A DNA stretch of 64,000 bases from Bacteroidales bacterium (GTDB taxonomy: Bacteria; Bacteroidota; Bacteroidia; Bacteroidales; Bacteroidaceae): contig SFIS01000003.1 in NCBI GenBank assembly GCA_004555245.1, positions 1 to 64,000 of the forward strand. The letters run 5' to 3'. Positions 17,338-26,049 of the stretch are shown here, piece by piece (the stretch's first letter is position 1; each line of letters opens with the position of its first letter). A program made the position numbers and the translations under genes. The notes beneath the pieces were generated by a model. It was not told the origin of the DNA and ran no database searches. It worked only from the letters and a program-made list of their open reading frames with translations.

Positions 17338-18579
17338 ATGAAATACGAGACAAATATTCTGAATACCATGTATCAGCAGCCCGACGCCTACGGGGCTCTC
17401 TCGATGCCGGTATATCTCACCGCATCGTTTGAGTTCCCTTCGGCAAAGGCGATGACTGATGCTTTCAGCGGACGGACGCCCGCACCTTCTTACTCCCGGA
17501 TAGCCAACCCCACCACAACTCATTTTGAACAGCGCGTCAGAACCGTGACGGGGGCGCTGAGCGTCACGGCTCTCAACACCGGCATGGCCGCTATAGCGCA
17601 TGCGCTGATCAATGTCAGCGAGGCGGGGCTGAACATCGTGGCGTCGAAACATCTCTTCGGCAACTCCGTCTCCCTCATGCGCGACACGTTGGGATCGCTC
17701 GGCGTGGAGACGCGCTTTGTGGATTTCACATCCACGGACGATGTACGCAACGCCATCGACGACAAGACCTGCGCGCTCTTCTTCGAGGTTATCACCAACC
17801 CGCAGCTCTTTGTGGCGGACATTCGTGCCCTGGCTGAACTGGCTCACGAGCGTCACGTGCCTCTCTTCGCTGACACCACGGTAGTGCCGTTCTCCGTATT
17901 CAAGGCGCACGATTTCGGCGTGGATGTAGAACTCGTGTCGAGCACGAAGTATATCTCCGGCGGAGGGACAGGACTCGGCGGACTGATAATAGACTACGGC
18001 AGTTTCGACTGGTCGTTGTCGTCTTCTGCCAACCTGCGGGCACGTGTGAGACGCGTAGGCAAACGACAGGCCTTCACGGCACGGCTGAAGACGGAGCTGC
18101 TGACAAACCTCGGAGCTCTCATGGTGCCGCAGGTGGCTTATATACAGACGCTCGGACTTGACACTCTCAACCTCAGATTCCAACGTCAGGCTTCAACAAC
18201 GCTGTGGCTCGCCACACAGTGCCGCAGTCTGAAAGCCATAAGGCACGTCAACTATACGGGACTGGAAGACAACCCCTGCCACGAACTCGCGACACGACAG
18301 TTCGGAACGTTGCACGGTGCCGTCTTCACCATAAGCCTGCAGTCGAAAGAGGCGGCGTTCTCATTTATCGACCGGCTGAAAATCATACGGCGTGCAACGA
18401 ACCTCTTCGACCGGAAGACACTCGCCATACATCCGGCAAGCACCATCTTCGTCACATTCACCGATGACGAACGGCGCGATATGCAGGTGGATGACACAAT
18501 GGTGAGGCTGAGTGTCGGACTGGAAGACCCCGCCGACTTGTTTGATGACATACGTCAGGCGTGCGAAACGGATGTATAG
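17338..18579 (+). CDS. Cys/Met-metabolism PLP enzyme, MetY-like (O-acetylhomoserine sulfhydrylase type)
   Basis: A 413-residue fold-type I PLP enzyme of the trans-sulfuration family. It shows the N-terminal YGALSMPVYLTASFEF, substrate motif SYSRIANPTTTHFEQR and PLP lysine K204 in SSTKYISGGGTGLGG. Best fit is MetY-like sulfhydrylase, which joins sulfide or carrier-bound sulfur to O-acetylhomoserine; cystathionine gamma-synthase or lyase activity is possible. It is the last gene of the encapsulin operon. MetY partners with a ThiS-like thiocarboxylate in Wolinella, and such a carrier lies 10 kb away under a matching promoter. Confidence 0.85.
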   Translation: MKYETNILNTMYQQPDAYGALSMPVYLTASFEFPSAKAMTDAFSGRTPAPSYSRIANPTTTHFEQRVRTVTGALSVTALNTGMAAIAHALINVSEAGLNIVASKHLFGNSVSLMRDTLGSLGVETRFVDFTSTDDVRNAIDDKTCALFFEVITNPQLFVADIRALAELAHERHVPLFADTTVVPFSVFKAHDFGVDVELVSSTKYISGGGTGLGGLIIDYGSFDWSLSSSANLRARVRRVGKRQAFTARLKTELLTNLGALMVPQVAYIQTLGLDTLNLRFQRQASTTLWLATQCRSLKAIRHVNYTGLEDNPCHELATRQFGTLHGAVFTISLQSKEAAFSFIDRLKIIRRATNLFDRKTLAIHPASTIFVTFTDDERRDMQVDDTMVRLSVGLEDPADLFDDIRQACETDV

Positions 18580-18631
18580 CACGTAAGGACCAGCAATGAC
18601 GAAGCGACATTCTTGATGACGAGATATGACA

Positions 18632-18668
18632 AAAGGGGCATGAACCGATTGACGGCTCATGCCCCTTT
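18632..18668. terminator. Bidirectional intrinsic terminator
   Basis: AAAGGGGCATGA (18632-18643) is the exact reverse complement of TCATGCCCCTTT (18657-18668), with A and T runs at the two sides. It lies between the convergent ends of the MetY-like gene and the GH65-like gene and can serve both. Confidence 0.85.
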
Positions 18669-18766
18669 GGGCTCAGGGAGGTGTGAACGGATGCGGTATG
18701 GATTCTTGTCGTACAGATGATACGAACGGATGCGGTATCTATCCTTCTTGTATAGGACGTTATGCG

Positions 18767-20932
18767 TCAGGGCAGAGGCTGAAGACCTTCCCATCGGACA
18801 TCCCAGTTTCCGTCGTCGGGGAAGCCGGGGTTTCGTCTGGTGCAGCCGTCCCATCCGGCGCACATGAGGGCGACGGCAGAGAGCAGGCCGCCGTTGCCGG
18901 GGAGATAGAGGCGCAGCCTCTTGTCCTGATAGTTATGCCCGTTGGGAAGATAGGTGTTCTTCTGCACGTCCATCAGCAGGGCATCGACGGCTTTCTCCGG
19001 CTGTAGGAGACGTGTGGCGGTCATGGCGGTCATGGGGAAGTCCCAGCCCCATGAGGTGGGCCAGTTCCAGTTGCCGGCAATCCAGTTCAGTGTCTTCTCC
19101 ATCACACTGCGGTTGATGAGACGGCTGTCAGGGAAGAAACCGAGAGCTCCGAGAAGCGCGGGATGGTCGGACGTGGCTTTCACGTTGGTGTAGGTGTCGG
19201 TGGCGGATTCGGCGGCGAGATAGAGAGAATCGCTGTTGAAGGCGAGGACGGAGAGACGGTCGATGAGACGGTCCCAGCTCTTCACGCGCGGCAATCCAAG
19301 ACGCTCGTTCCATTGCTGCGCCATAGACATCGTGGTGTGCCACTGGGAGAGTTCGAAGGGGGAGTTCAGGGTGACCGAGGCTTTCAGCGATTCCTGGGCA
19401 GGGATATTGCCGCGCAGGATGTAGCGTCGGCGCTTCTTGTCGTAGTTGGCGAAGCTGTACATGAAGGCTGCGGTGCTCTCGACGAGAGGGTGGTACTGCC
19501 GCAGGAATGTGGTGTCGCCCGTGGCGCGATAGACGAGTTCGGCAAGATAGATGAGATGCGGCTGCTGCCAGATGAGGAACGACCCGACGTTAGACGGCGC
19601 TTCGTTGCCTGAAGGGTCGGTCATCTTCATCCAGCGGATGCCGTCGAAACCCTGGCGGCGTGCTATGCCGCGGGCGACAGGTTCTACGGTGGCGTACCAG
19701 CCGAGTGTCCTGGCGAGCATCTCGGGATGTCCCCACAGCGGCATCCACGCCTGATGCCACAGTATCATTTCGAGGTGGAACTTCCCGAACCATGAGTTCA
19801 TCGTCAGTCCTGTCTCCTGGGGAGGCATTGAGCCGGCACACTGGATGGCGAGGAGATATTGTGAGAGAACGACGCGGCGTTCGAGTTCGCGGGCTCGCGC
19901 GTCGCGGCAATGTGAGAAATCCACTGCCGCCCCGCTCGTCCAGAAGTCGTGCCAGTGTGCGGATGACGCGCTGCGGACAACGGAGTAGGATGTGGCGCGT
20001 ATGTCCTTCTCGTCGCAGGGCGTGGCAGGCAGGTTCTGGCAGAACTCTACGCTGAAGTCTAAGTTGTCTGATGCGGGACGGAGGGTGTAGGTGTGGGGCG
20101 CGGAGGGACAGAGGCTGGCATCCTGCTGCCAGCGCACTATTATATAATAGGTGTAATTGTCGAGGGTGTGGCGGATGACGGCATGATGTCTGCCTTCTGC
20201 TACGAAGGCAGAGGTGTGGAGCCCGGGCTTCTGCCAGTCGCAGCCGTCATCGACATGGCCGCCCGTGGGGTAGGGCAGGCGCAAAGAGACGGGGGCGTGG
20301 GGCGCCGTCACTCCAGAGAAAGACGGCTTGTAGGTGACGGAGCACGATATCATGTCGCGGGTGGGCGAGCAGACGGTGTGGACAGCATAGTACTGTCCGT
20401 CAACGGAGAAATGCGAGTTCAGCTCGCCGTTCCATATATCGAGTGTCTGATGGATGTCGCGGATGTCGGACGGAGTGATGCCGCGACGCAGCGACTGAAA
20501 GTCGAAGCCTACGATGCCGAGATGCAGACGGTGGGGGTTGCTGCGGAAATAGTCGCTCGCGTCGCGCTGACGACCTTTCTCACGAAACTGGCAGGCGTAG
20601 AGCTCTCTGGAAGAGTGATGGCCGAAATCGAAGGGCTTGAGAACCTCGGAAAACTCGTAGCCCTCGCTGTTCGGGAACGAATGCCAGCCCCACTCGCTCT
20701 GAGTGCCGAGACAAACGCCGTTCTTGTACTGCTCGGGGAAGGACTGCAGACCCGTAACGTCGGCGGTGAAGGCGAAACGTCCGTTGCCCACACTGAGCGA
20801 CGACAGTGTGTCAAGTCTTGTCACAACTGGTATGTTGCGGGTGACAAGGGCATGGCGGTCAATCTTCGACTTGTTGTCTGCATGAACCGCAACGAGAGAG
20901 AAAAGGAGAAGGATGGTCAGGATTTTTTTCAT
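18767..20932 (-). CDS. Secreted (alpha/alpha)6-barrel glycosidase-like protein (GH65-like)
   Basis: A 721-residue exported protein starting MKKILTILLLFSLVAVHA (an upstream ATG at 21007 would spoil the signal peptide). N-terminal beta-rich domain with LSVGNGRFAFTADVTG. The catalytic-type helical barrel contains KFHLEMILWHQAWMPLWGHP and later WNWPTSWGWDFPMTAM. The motif HLEMxxWH is shared with GH65-like clan members; the exact CAZy family is uncertain and it could lack activity. Probably periplasmic carbohydrate processing. It is transcribed toward the sulfur operon but has its own promoter. Confidence 0.7.
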   Translation of the reverse strand: MKKILTILLLFSLVAVHADNKSKIDRHALVTRNIPVVTRLDTLSSLSVGNGRFAFTADVTGLQSFPEQYKNGVCLGTQSEWGWHSFPNSEGYEFSEVLKPFDFGHHSSRELYACQFREKGRQRDASDYFRSNPHRLHLGIVGFDFQSLRRGITPSDIRDIHQTLDIWNGELNSHFSVDGQYYAVHTVCSPTRDMISCSVTYKPSFSGVTAPHAPVSLRLPYPTGGHVDDGCDWQKPGLHTSAFVAEGRHHAVIRHTLDNYTYYIIVRWQQDASLCPSAPHTYTLRPASDNLDFSVEFCQNLPATPCDEKDIRATSYSVVRSASSAHWHDFWTSGAAVDFSHCRDARARELERRVVLSQYLLAIQCAGSMPPQETGLTMNSWFGKFHLEMILWHQAWMPLWGHPEMLARTLGWYATVEPVARGIARRQGFDGIRWMKMTDPSGNEAPSNVGSFLIWQQPHLIYLAELVYRATGDTTFLRQYHPLVESTAAFMYSFANYDKKRRRYILRGNIPAQESLKASVTLNSPFELSQWHTTMSMAQQWNERLGLPRVKSWDRLIDRLSVLAFNSDSLYLAAESATDTYTNVKATSDHPALLGALGFFPDSRLINRSVMEKTLNWIAGNWNWPTSWGWDFPMTAMTATRLLQPEKAVDALLMDVQKNTYLPNGHNYQDKRLRLYLPGNGGLLSAVALMCAGWDGCTRRNPGFPDDGNWDVRWEGLQPLP

Positions 20933-21004
20933 ATCTGTGGTTTTAGGTTGGTCAGTAAGGGTTTCCTTGATGTGATGTTGATAACGACAGATGCTGTTGT
21001 TATG

Positions 21005-21035
21005 CAAAATTAAAAAAAAAAATTAATATGCCCAA
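21005..21035 (-). promoter_or_regulatory. Promoter of the GH65-like gene
   Basis: On the minus strand, TTG (21035-21033), a 20-bp spacer and TAATTTTG (21012-21005) form a near-consensus Bacteroidetes promoter, about 75 bp ahead of the coding start. Confidence 0.75.
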
Positions 21036-21075
21036 TAATTTATAAAGCAAATAACGTTTATTGAAAAAAAAAACT

Positions 21076-21083
21076 TAACTTTG
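21076..21083 (+). promoter_or_regulatory. -7 element of the NrdJ-like/FolB promoter
   Basis: TAACTTTG, divergent from the promoter at 21005-21035. No clear TTG at the proper distance and no GGTAT sites, so control differs from the sulfur promoters even though the leader RNA is shared. Confidence 0.7.
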
Positions 21084-21252
21084 CAGTCGGAAACTCGTCC
21101 GAAGGACTCACTGACCAAAGCAACCTTGTCGGTGAAACCGGAAGGTGATGAGCGAAGGGAAGTAAAAATCAGAGACGGGCACCATTTGCCTGCGATGCTA
21201 CGCCCCGCAGCCAAGTGACAAGCCCTATCTTCCGACTGCGAGGAAGCAGTCG
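21084..21252 (+). promoter_or_regulatory. Candidate structured leader RNA, copy 3 with inserted module
   Basis: The outer stem GCAGTCGGAA (from 21083) pairs with TTCCGACTGC (21230-21239), and GACTGC-GAGGAA-GCAGTC (21234-21251) forms the competing hairpin. Between the outer stem and the common core (21168 onward) lies about 75 nt absent from copies 1 and 2, with GTCC-GAA-GGAC and CACTGAC...GTCGGTG hairpins. Outer-stem bases differ from the other copies but still pair, which supports an RNA fold. The coding start is 18 bp beyond. Confidence 0.7.
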
Positions 21253-21269
21253 ATAATTGAGAAACAGAC

Positions 21270-21770
21270 ATGAGCAACAATACATCTCAAACATGTAATA
21301 CGGAATCATTGCGCACTGTTGTGGAAGTGAGACCCGAGATTCTGGAGTGTGACGTGGTACGTTTCCAGAACAACAAGGAGAAATGGGTGGCTTTCGTCGG
21401 ACTGCTTGACGGACGCCCTTACGAAATCTTCACCGGCTTGCAGGACGATGAAGAGGGTATCGTGCTGCCAAAAAACGTCAATGCAGGGAAGATCATAAAA
21501 TGTGTCAACCCGGACGGAACGAAGCGATACGACTTCCAGTTCGAGAACAGAAAGGGATACAAGACTACCGTAGAGGGACTGTCGGAGAAATTCAATCCCG
21601 AATATTGGAACTATGCGAAGCTGATTTCCGGAATACTGAGATACGGCATGCCCATAGAGAATGTCGTGAAACTCGTATCTTCGATGGAGATGCGCACTGA
21701 CAGCATCAACAACTGGGCGGCGGGTGTAGAGAGAGCCTTGAAGAAATATTTGCCTTCTGGCACTAATTAA
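21270..21770 (+). CDS. Stand-alone NrdJ C-terminal-like protein
   Basis: A 166-residue protein resembling only the C-terminal part of adenosylcobalamin-dependent ribonucleotide reductase: GLLDGRPYEIFTG, NRKGYKTTVEGLSEKFNPEY, then LISGILRYGMPIENVVKLVSSM. The catalytic barrel and the terminal cysteine-rich tail are missing, so it cannot reduce ribonucleotides alone. It may be a regulatory or partner subunit, or an exapted domain. It starts 18 bp after the leader RNA and precedes folB by 22 bp. Confidence 0.75.
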   Translation: MSNNTSQTCNTESLRTVVEVRPEILECDVVRFQNNKEKWVAFVGLLDGRPYEIFTGLQDDEEGIVLPKNVNAGKIIKCVNPDGTKRYDFQFENRKGYKTTVEGLSEKFNPEYWNYAKLISGILRYGMPIENVVKLVSSMEMRTDSINNWAAGVERALKKYLPSGTN

Positions 21771-21792
21771 TCAAGCTGTTTACCGGAACGCT

Positions 21793-22158
21793 ATGCGCAA
21801 GACTTACGTCTATATAGAGAATATGCGTATGCACGCCTTTCACGGAGTGATGCCGCAGGAGCGGAGCGTCGGCAACGACTATGTCCTCAACGTGAGAGTA
21901 GGCTGTCCGTGGATTGAGGCGGCAAAGACCGACGACGTATCGTTAACGCTGAACTACGCCACTCTTGCATCGCTTGTGGAAGATGTGATGGGGAAGCCGG
22001 TCAATCTTCTCGAAACTGTGGCGGCGACAATAGCTGAAGAGATAAAGCACCGCTTCGGAAATGTCTCGTCGATAGAGATTGACATAAAGAAGGTTGCGCC
22101 TCCTATCGGACAGCATACCGGCGGATGCGGCGTGACATACAAGGAAGATGTCGGCTGA
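21793..22158 (+). CDS. folB: Dihydroneopterin aldolase
   Basis: A 121-residue FolB starting MRKTYVYIENMRMHAFHGV. It shows family motifs: HGVMPQE, the LNYATLASLVEDV segment and LLETVAATIAEEI with the conserved glutamate, and the terminal KVAPPIGQHTGGCGVTYKE with the catalytic-region lysine. It converts dihydroneopterin to the folate pterin precursor. Length is normal. It is co-directional with the NrdJ-like gene. Confidence 0.93.
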   Translation: MRKTYVYIENMRMHAFHGVMPQERSVGNDYVLNVRVGCPWIEAAKTDDVSLTLNYATLASLVEDVMGKPVNLLETVAATIAEEIKHRFGNVSSIEIDIKKVAPPIGQHTGGCGVTYKEDVG

Positions 22159-22240
22159 TGCCCGCCCCGCGCATCGTGAGACTGCACCTGCCCCGAATGT
22201 TCGTGCATAAACTAAGGCTCGTGTATCAGGAAAAGAAAAC

Positions 22241-23485
22241 GTGACCCACACTTTGAAACATATAATCTGCATATTGTGCCTGATGATGTTGTCTGCCGCT
22301 GCCATGGCTGACGACAGGAAATTCGTGCTCGTCATTGATGCCGGACACGGCGGACATGACGCAGGAGCCGTCGGCTCGTTCATGAAAGAGAAAGACATAA
22401 ACCTCAATACCGCACTCGCCTTCGGACAGTATGTCGAGAGAAACTGTCAGGATGTGAAGGTGGTATATACCAGAACGAAGGATGTCTTCGTGCCGTTGCA
22501 CCGACGTGCGGAGATAGCCAACCGCAATCATGCGGATGTCTTCATATCCATTCATACCAACGCACTGCCTGCAGGAAGGATAGCCCGAGGCGTGGAAACG
22601 TACACCATGGGTATGAGGCGTGCCGACGAGAAACTGTCGGCGGCACAGCGTGAGAACTCTGTAATCACAATAGAGGAAGACTACGAGGAGCATTATGCGG
22701 GCTACGACCCCAACTCGCCCGAATCTGCGATAATGTTCGAGTTCATTCACGACAAGAACATGGCGAAGAGCGTCGAACTTGCGAAACATGTGCAACGTGA
22801 GGTATGCAGCTCAGCGGCAAGAACCAACAAGGGCGTCAAGCAGGACGTCTTTCTCGTATTGAGAGAGACGTCCATGCCTGCATGCCTGATAGAGCTGGGG
22901 TATATCTCCACGCCGGACGAAGAACAGTTCCTCAGCAACAAGGCGAACACCGACCGTCTGGCTTACGGCATATACAACGCTTTCGTCGCATACAAGAACG
23001 AACACTCGTTTGCCAAAGACAGCGACAGCCACAACGCCGGCAACAACAGACATGAACCTGTCAGCAGACCTGCCGCAGACAACGCCCCTGCCGACAGTGA
23101 CAAGAAAGAAGAAAGGAAAGAAAAGAAGAAAACAGAAGGAGACAAAGATGTTGCAGAGAACAGGACTGCCAACGATGGCGACGATGTATCCTATGTCCGA
23201 CAGAAGCCTGACACACAAGACAGCGGGGACAAGGAGGCAAAGACCGTCTTCAAAGTGCAGTTCCTGACAGGACCCAGAGTGCTGCCCGAAGGAGCGCCGC
23301 AGTTCAAGGGGCTGAAGAATGTCTCACACTATAAAGACGGAAATGTCGTAAAATTCACTGTGGGAGAGTTTGCAACCGTCGCCGAGGCAGCACGTATGAA
23401 AAACGAGATAAAGGCCAGCTTCCCCGACGCTTTTGTCATCGCCATGAAGGACGGAAAACGCATCGACCTGAACAAGGCAAGGTAA
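22241..23485 (+). CDS. N-acetylmuramoyl-L-alanine amidase with C-terminal SPOR-like domain
   Basis: A 414-residue exported protein beginning at GTG (22241), preceded by AGGAAAAG, with a signal peptide ending near AMA. The amidase_3 domain shows VIDAGHGGHDAGAVG (zinc histidine), a further histidine in FISIHTNA and ETSMPACLIELGYIS (catalytic glutamate). A charged, K/E-rich linker (residues 270-340) leads to a SPOR-like C-terminus (VQFLTGPRVLPEGAPQFKGL) that would bind denuded septal glycan. Role: cell separation. Confidence 0.9.
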   Translation: MTHTLKHIICILCLMMLSAAAMADDRKFVLVIDAGHGGHDAGAVGSFMKEKDINLNTALAFGQYVERNCQDVKVVYTRTKDVFVPLHRRAEIANRNHADVFISIHTNALPAGRIARGVETYTMGMRRADEKLSAAQRENSVITIEEDYEEHYAGYDPNSPESAIMFEFIHDKNMAKSVELAKHVQREVCSSAARTNKGVKQDVFLVLRETSMPACLIELGYISTPDEEQFLSNKANTDRLAYGIYNAFVAYKNEHSFAKDSDSHNAGNNRHEPVSRPAADNAPADSDKKEERKEKKKTEGDKDVAENRTANDGDDVSYVRQKPDTQDSGDKEAKTVFKVQFLTGPRVLPEGAPQFKGLKNVSHYKDGNVVKFTVGEFATVAEAARMKNEIKASFPDAFVIAMKDGKRIDLNKAR

Positions 23486-23589
23486 AAGACACCGTTACCC
23501 CCGTCTGCCATAATAACTGAACCTCCGACTTGTCAGCTGAAAAATACTTCTCAACTGAAACATACCCCTCAACTATAAACCGCAAGAAT

Positions 23590-24498
23590 ATGAACAAGTT
23601 CTTTACAAAAGAAGTGCGTATCGCACTCATGGTCATTGCCGGCATCATCCTGCTCTTCGTCGGCATGAACTTTCTGAAAGGCATCATCGTCTTCTCCAAC
23701 GACAACTCATACAAGGTCATTATGGACAATATCAACGGACTGGCAGCCTCAAGTCCTGTCTATGCCGACGGTTACAAGGTCGGTGTGGTGAGAGACATAC
23801 AGTATGACTATCAGGGCGACCAGGACGGGATTGTCGTAACCATCGACGTGGACAAGAACCTGAGGATTCCGGCAGGCTCGACAGCAGAGGTTGACGCCGA
23901 CCTTATGGGCAACCTGAAACTCAACCTCCTGCTTGCAAACAACATGAGGCAGCGCATCGAACCCGGCGGTACGATCAGAGGCTCGCTCAGTTCCGGCATG
24001 ATGGAAGACGTGGCTCTCATGCTCCCGCAGATAAAGGCGATGCTGCCGAAAATCGATTCCATCCTTACAAGTGTCAACACCCTCATGGCCGACCCAGCCC
24101 TCGCCGCGATTCTCCATAACGCGGCAGCGACGACAGAGAACCTGAGGACTTCAACGGCACAGCTCGACAGACTCCTCGGACAGATGGAACAGACCGTCCC
24201 GGGAATGCTTAAGAAAGCCGACAACACTCTCGCAAATACCGAGGCGCTGACAGACAGCCTCGCAAAGATAGACTTTGCGGCAACCGTGGCTGACATCAAC
24301 GAAACAGTGGAGAACTGCAAACGACTGACAGCCAAGCTCACCGCACCGGAAGGGACGATAGGCAAACTCCTCACCGACCCGTCGCTCTACGACAACATGA
24401 ACGCCACGATGAGAGACGCCGACTCGCTCATGATTGACCTGAAGGCCCACCCCAAACGATATGTTCACTTCTCCATCTTCGGAAAAAAAGACAAATAG
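23590..24498 (+). CDS. MCE/MlaD-family lipid-transport protein
   Basis: A 302-residue protein with one N-terminal membrane anchor (VRIALMVIAGIILLFVGMNFLKG) and a single MCE domain (residues about 38-120: YKVIMDNINGLAASSPVYADGYKVGVV), followed by helices that could form a tunnel or coiled coil. MCE proteins carry lipids between inner and outer membranes. The start at 23590 is chosen because it opens on the anchor; the upstream in-frame stretch is CTCAACT-type spacer. It lies between the amidase and dnaA. Confidence 0.88.
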   Translation: MNKFFTKEVRIALMVIAGIILLFVGMNFLKGIIVFSNDNSYKVIMDNINGLAASSPVYADGYKVGVVRDIQYDYQGDQDGIVVTIDVDKNLRIPAGSTAEVDADLMGNLKLNLLLANNMRQRIEPGGTIRGSLSSGMMEDVALMLPQIKAMLPKIDSILTSVNTLMADPALAAILHNAAATTENLRTSTAQLDRLLGQMEQTVPGMLKKADNTLANTEALTDSLAKIDFAATVADINETVENCKRLTAKLTAPEGTIGKLLTDPSLYDNMNATMRDADSLMIDLKAHPKRYVHFSIFGKKDK

Positions 24499-24510
24499 AA
24501 AGCAAACGGC

Positions 24511-25914
24511 GTGACAGAATACAACAACAAATGGGAAAAGGCGAAGCTCACCATAAAGAACGAGCTTGCGGCCGCTGACAGAAACGGGGAGTTTGACACC
24601 TGGTTCCAGCCCCTGATGTACGAATCATACGACAAGGCTGCAAACAAACTCCTCATAAAGGTTCCCTCGGCTACGCACTGCGAGAAACTCGACAAGCACT
24701 ATATGCCCTTGCTCGCAAAGGTGCTCATCCCGTTTTTCGGGAAAGGGCTGTGCCTCAACTACCGTATCACGGTAGATAAGGAGAACAACAAGACCGTTGT
24801 CGAGGAGCAGGAGACGGAACTCGTCAATGCGAGGGCGAACGCCGCAAGGAAACGCACCGCCCTGCCAGACATCGACCCACAGCTCGACCCTCGCCTCAAC
24901 TTCAAGAACTTCATCGAGGGAGATTCCAACAGACTGTCGCGCTCTATCGGCATCATGGTGGCAGAGCATCCGAAGAACACCAAGTTCAATCCGATGTTCG
25001 TCTTCGGAGCCTCCGGCGTAGGGAAGACACACCTTGTCAATGCCATAGGCATACGCGCAAAGGAACTGTACCCGCACCTGAGAGTGCTCTACGTCTCGGC
25101 ACGCATCTTCCAGCAGCAGTACACCACCGCCGTACAGAAGAACACCGTCAACGATTTCATCGCCTTCTACCAGACACTCGACATCCTCATTGTAGATGAC
25201 ATACAGGAGTGGGCGTCGTCTGTCGCTACGCAGAACACCTTCTTCCATATCTTCGACTATCTCTTCCGCCAGTCGAAACGCATCGTGCTCGTCTCCGACA
25301 GGTCGCCCGCACAGCTGCGAGGCATGCATGAACGTCTCATCACACGCTTTGCCTGCGGCGCCACTTTAGAGGTGGAGAAGCCCAATCCGCAACTGTGCAT
25401 CGACATACTGAAAAGCAAGATAAGCCGCGAAGGACTTACGGAAACCATACCGGAAGATGTAGTCGAATATATCGCCGACAAGGCGAAAGGCAGCGTCAGA
25501 GACCTGCAGGGCGTCATCAACTCCATCATGGCATACTCCGTCAACGACAACTCGCCCATCGACCTCAAGTTTGCAGAGAAGGTCGTCAGACGTATCGTGA
25601 GTACATCTGACGAGCCTGTCACGCTCGATTTCATCATGGACACCGTCTGCGAACGTCTCAATGTCTCGCCACAGGACATCAACGGAAAGAGCAGGAAGAA
25701 AGACATCGTAAGGGCAAGACAGATCGTCATGTATCTCTCGCAGAGGATGACATCACTGCCGGCACTGAGAGTTGGACGCCTCATAGGAGGCAGAGACCAT
25801 TCTACAGTCATTCACAGCTGCAGGAAGATTGAGGCGGAGCGGAGGGCCGACCAGGCTCTCGTTGATCTCATCGCGTCTCTTGAAAAAGAGATAAAGTCTC
25901 TCAAGAAGCAGTGA
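24511..25914 (+). CDS. dnaA: Chromosomal replication initiator DnaA
   Basis: A 467-residue DnaA starting with GTG (24511), 12 bp after the MCE gene. Domain I residues 1-85; AAA+ domain with Walker A GASGVGKTH (about residue 167) and sensor region VSDRSPAQLRGMHERLITRF; domain IV with the DnaA-box-binding signature GGRDHSTVIHSCRKIEAE. Complete. No DnaA-box cluster was found in the flanking gap, so oriC is not evident here. Confidence 0.97.
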   Translation: MTEYNNKWEKAKLTIKNELAAADRNGEFDTWFQPLMYESYDKAANKLLIKVPSATHCEKLDKHYMPLLAKVLIPFFGKGLCLNYRITVDKENNKTVVEEQETELVNARANAARKRTALPDIDPQLDPRLNFKNFIEGDSNRLSRSIGIMVAEHPKNTKFNPMFVFGASGVGKTHLVNAIGIRAKELYPHLRVLYVSARIFQQQYTTAVQKNTVNDFIAFYQTLDILIVDDIQEWASSVATQNTFFHIFDYLFRQSKRIVLVSDRSPAQLRGMHERLITRFACGATLEVEKPNPQLCIDILKSKISREGLTETIPEDVVEYIADKAKGSVRDLQGVINSIMAYSVNDNSPIDLKFAEKVVRRIVSTSDEPVTLDFIMDTVCERLNVSPQDINGKSRKKDIVRARQIVMYLSQRMTSLPALRVGRLIGGRDHSTVIHSCRKIEAERRADQALVDLIASLEKEIKSLKKQ

Positions 25915-25980
25915 ACCCCACAGTTGTGGGACGAGAAAAAACTGAGGGGAGCGAAAGAATCTGCATGAGATGCGGGAGAC

Positions 25981-26049
25981 AAAAAAATCTGGTGCTATAC
26001 TCGACGTACCACACCAGACAAGCAACATGCATTTAAATATCTTGTTAAA
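25981..26049 (-). ncRNA. Candidate small RNA with own promoter and terminator
   Basis: On the minus strand, TTG (26087-26085), a 21-bp spacer and TAACTTTG (26063-26056) predict a transcript start near 26049. About 30 nt later a hairpin forms from TCTGGTG (26018-26012) and CACCAGA (25994-25988), followed by seven Ts (25987-25981), an intrinsic terminator. The predicted product is about 70 nt with no coding capacity. Nothing on that strand lies downstream except the antisense of dnaA. Confidence 0.6.

Noticed and set aside
21084..21252. Cobalamin riboswitch ahead of the NrdJ-like gene
   Set aside because: CACTG, GGGAAG and TCAGAGAC appear in suggestive order, but the required upstream elements are missing and the same core occurs without them in copies 1 and 2.
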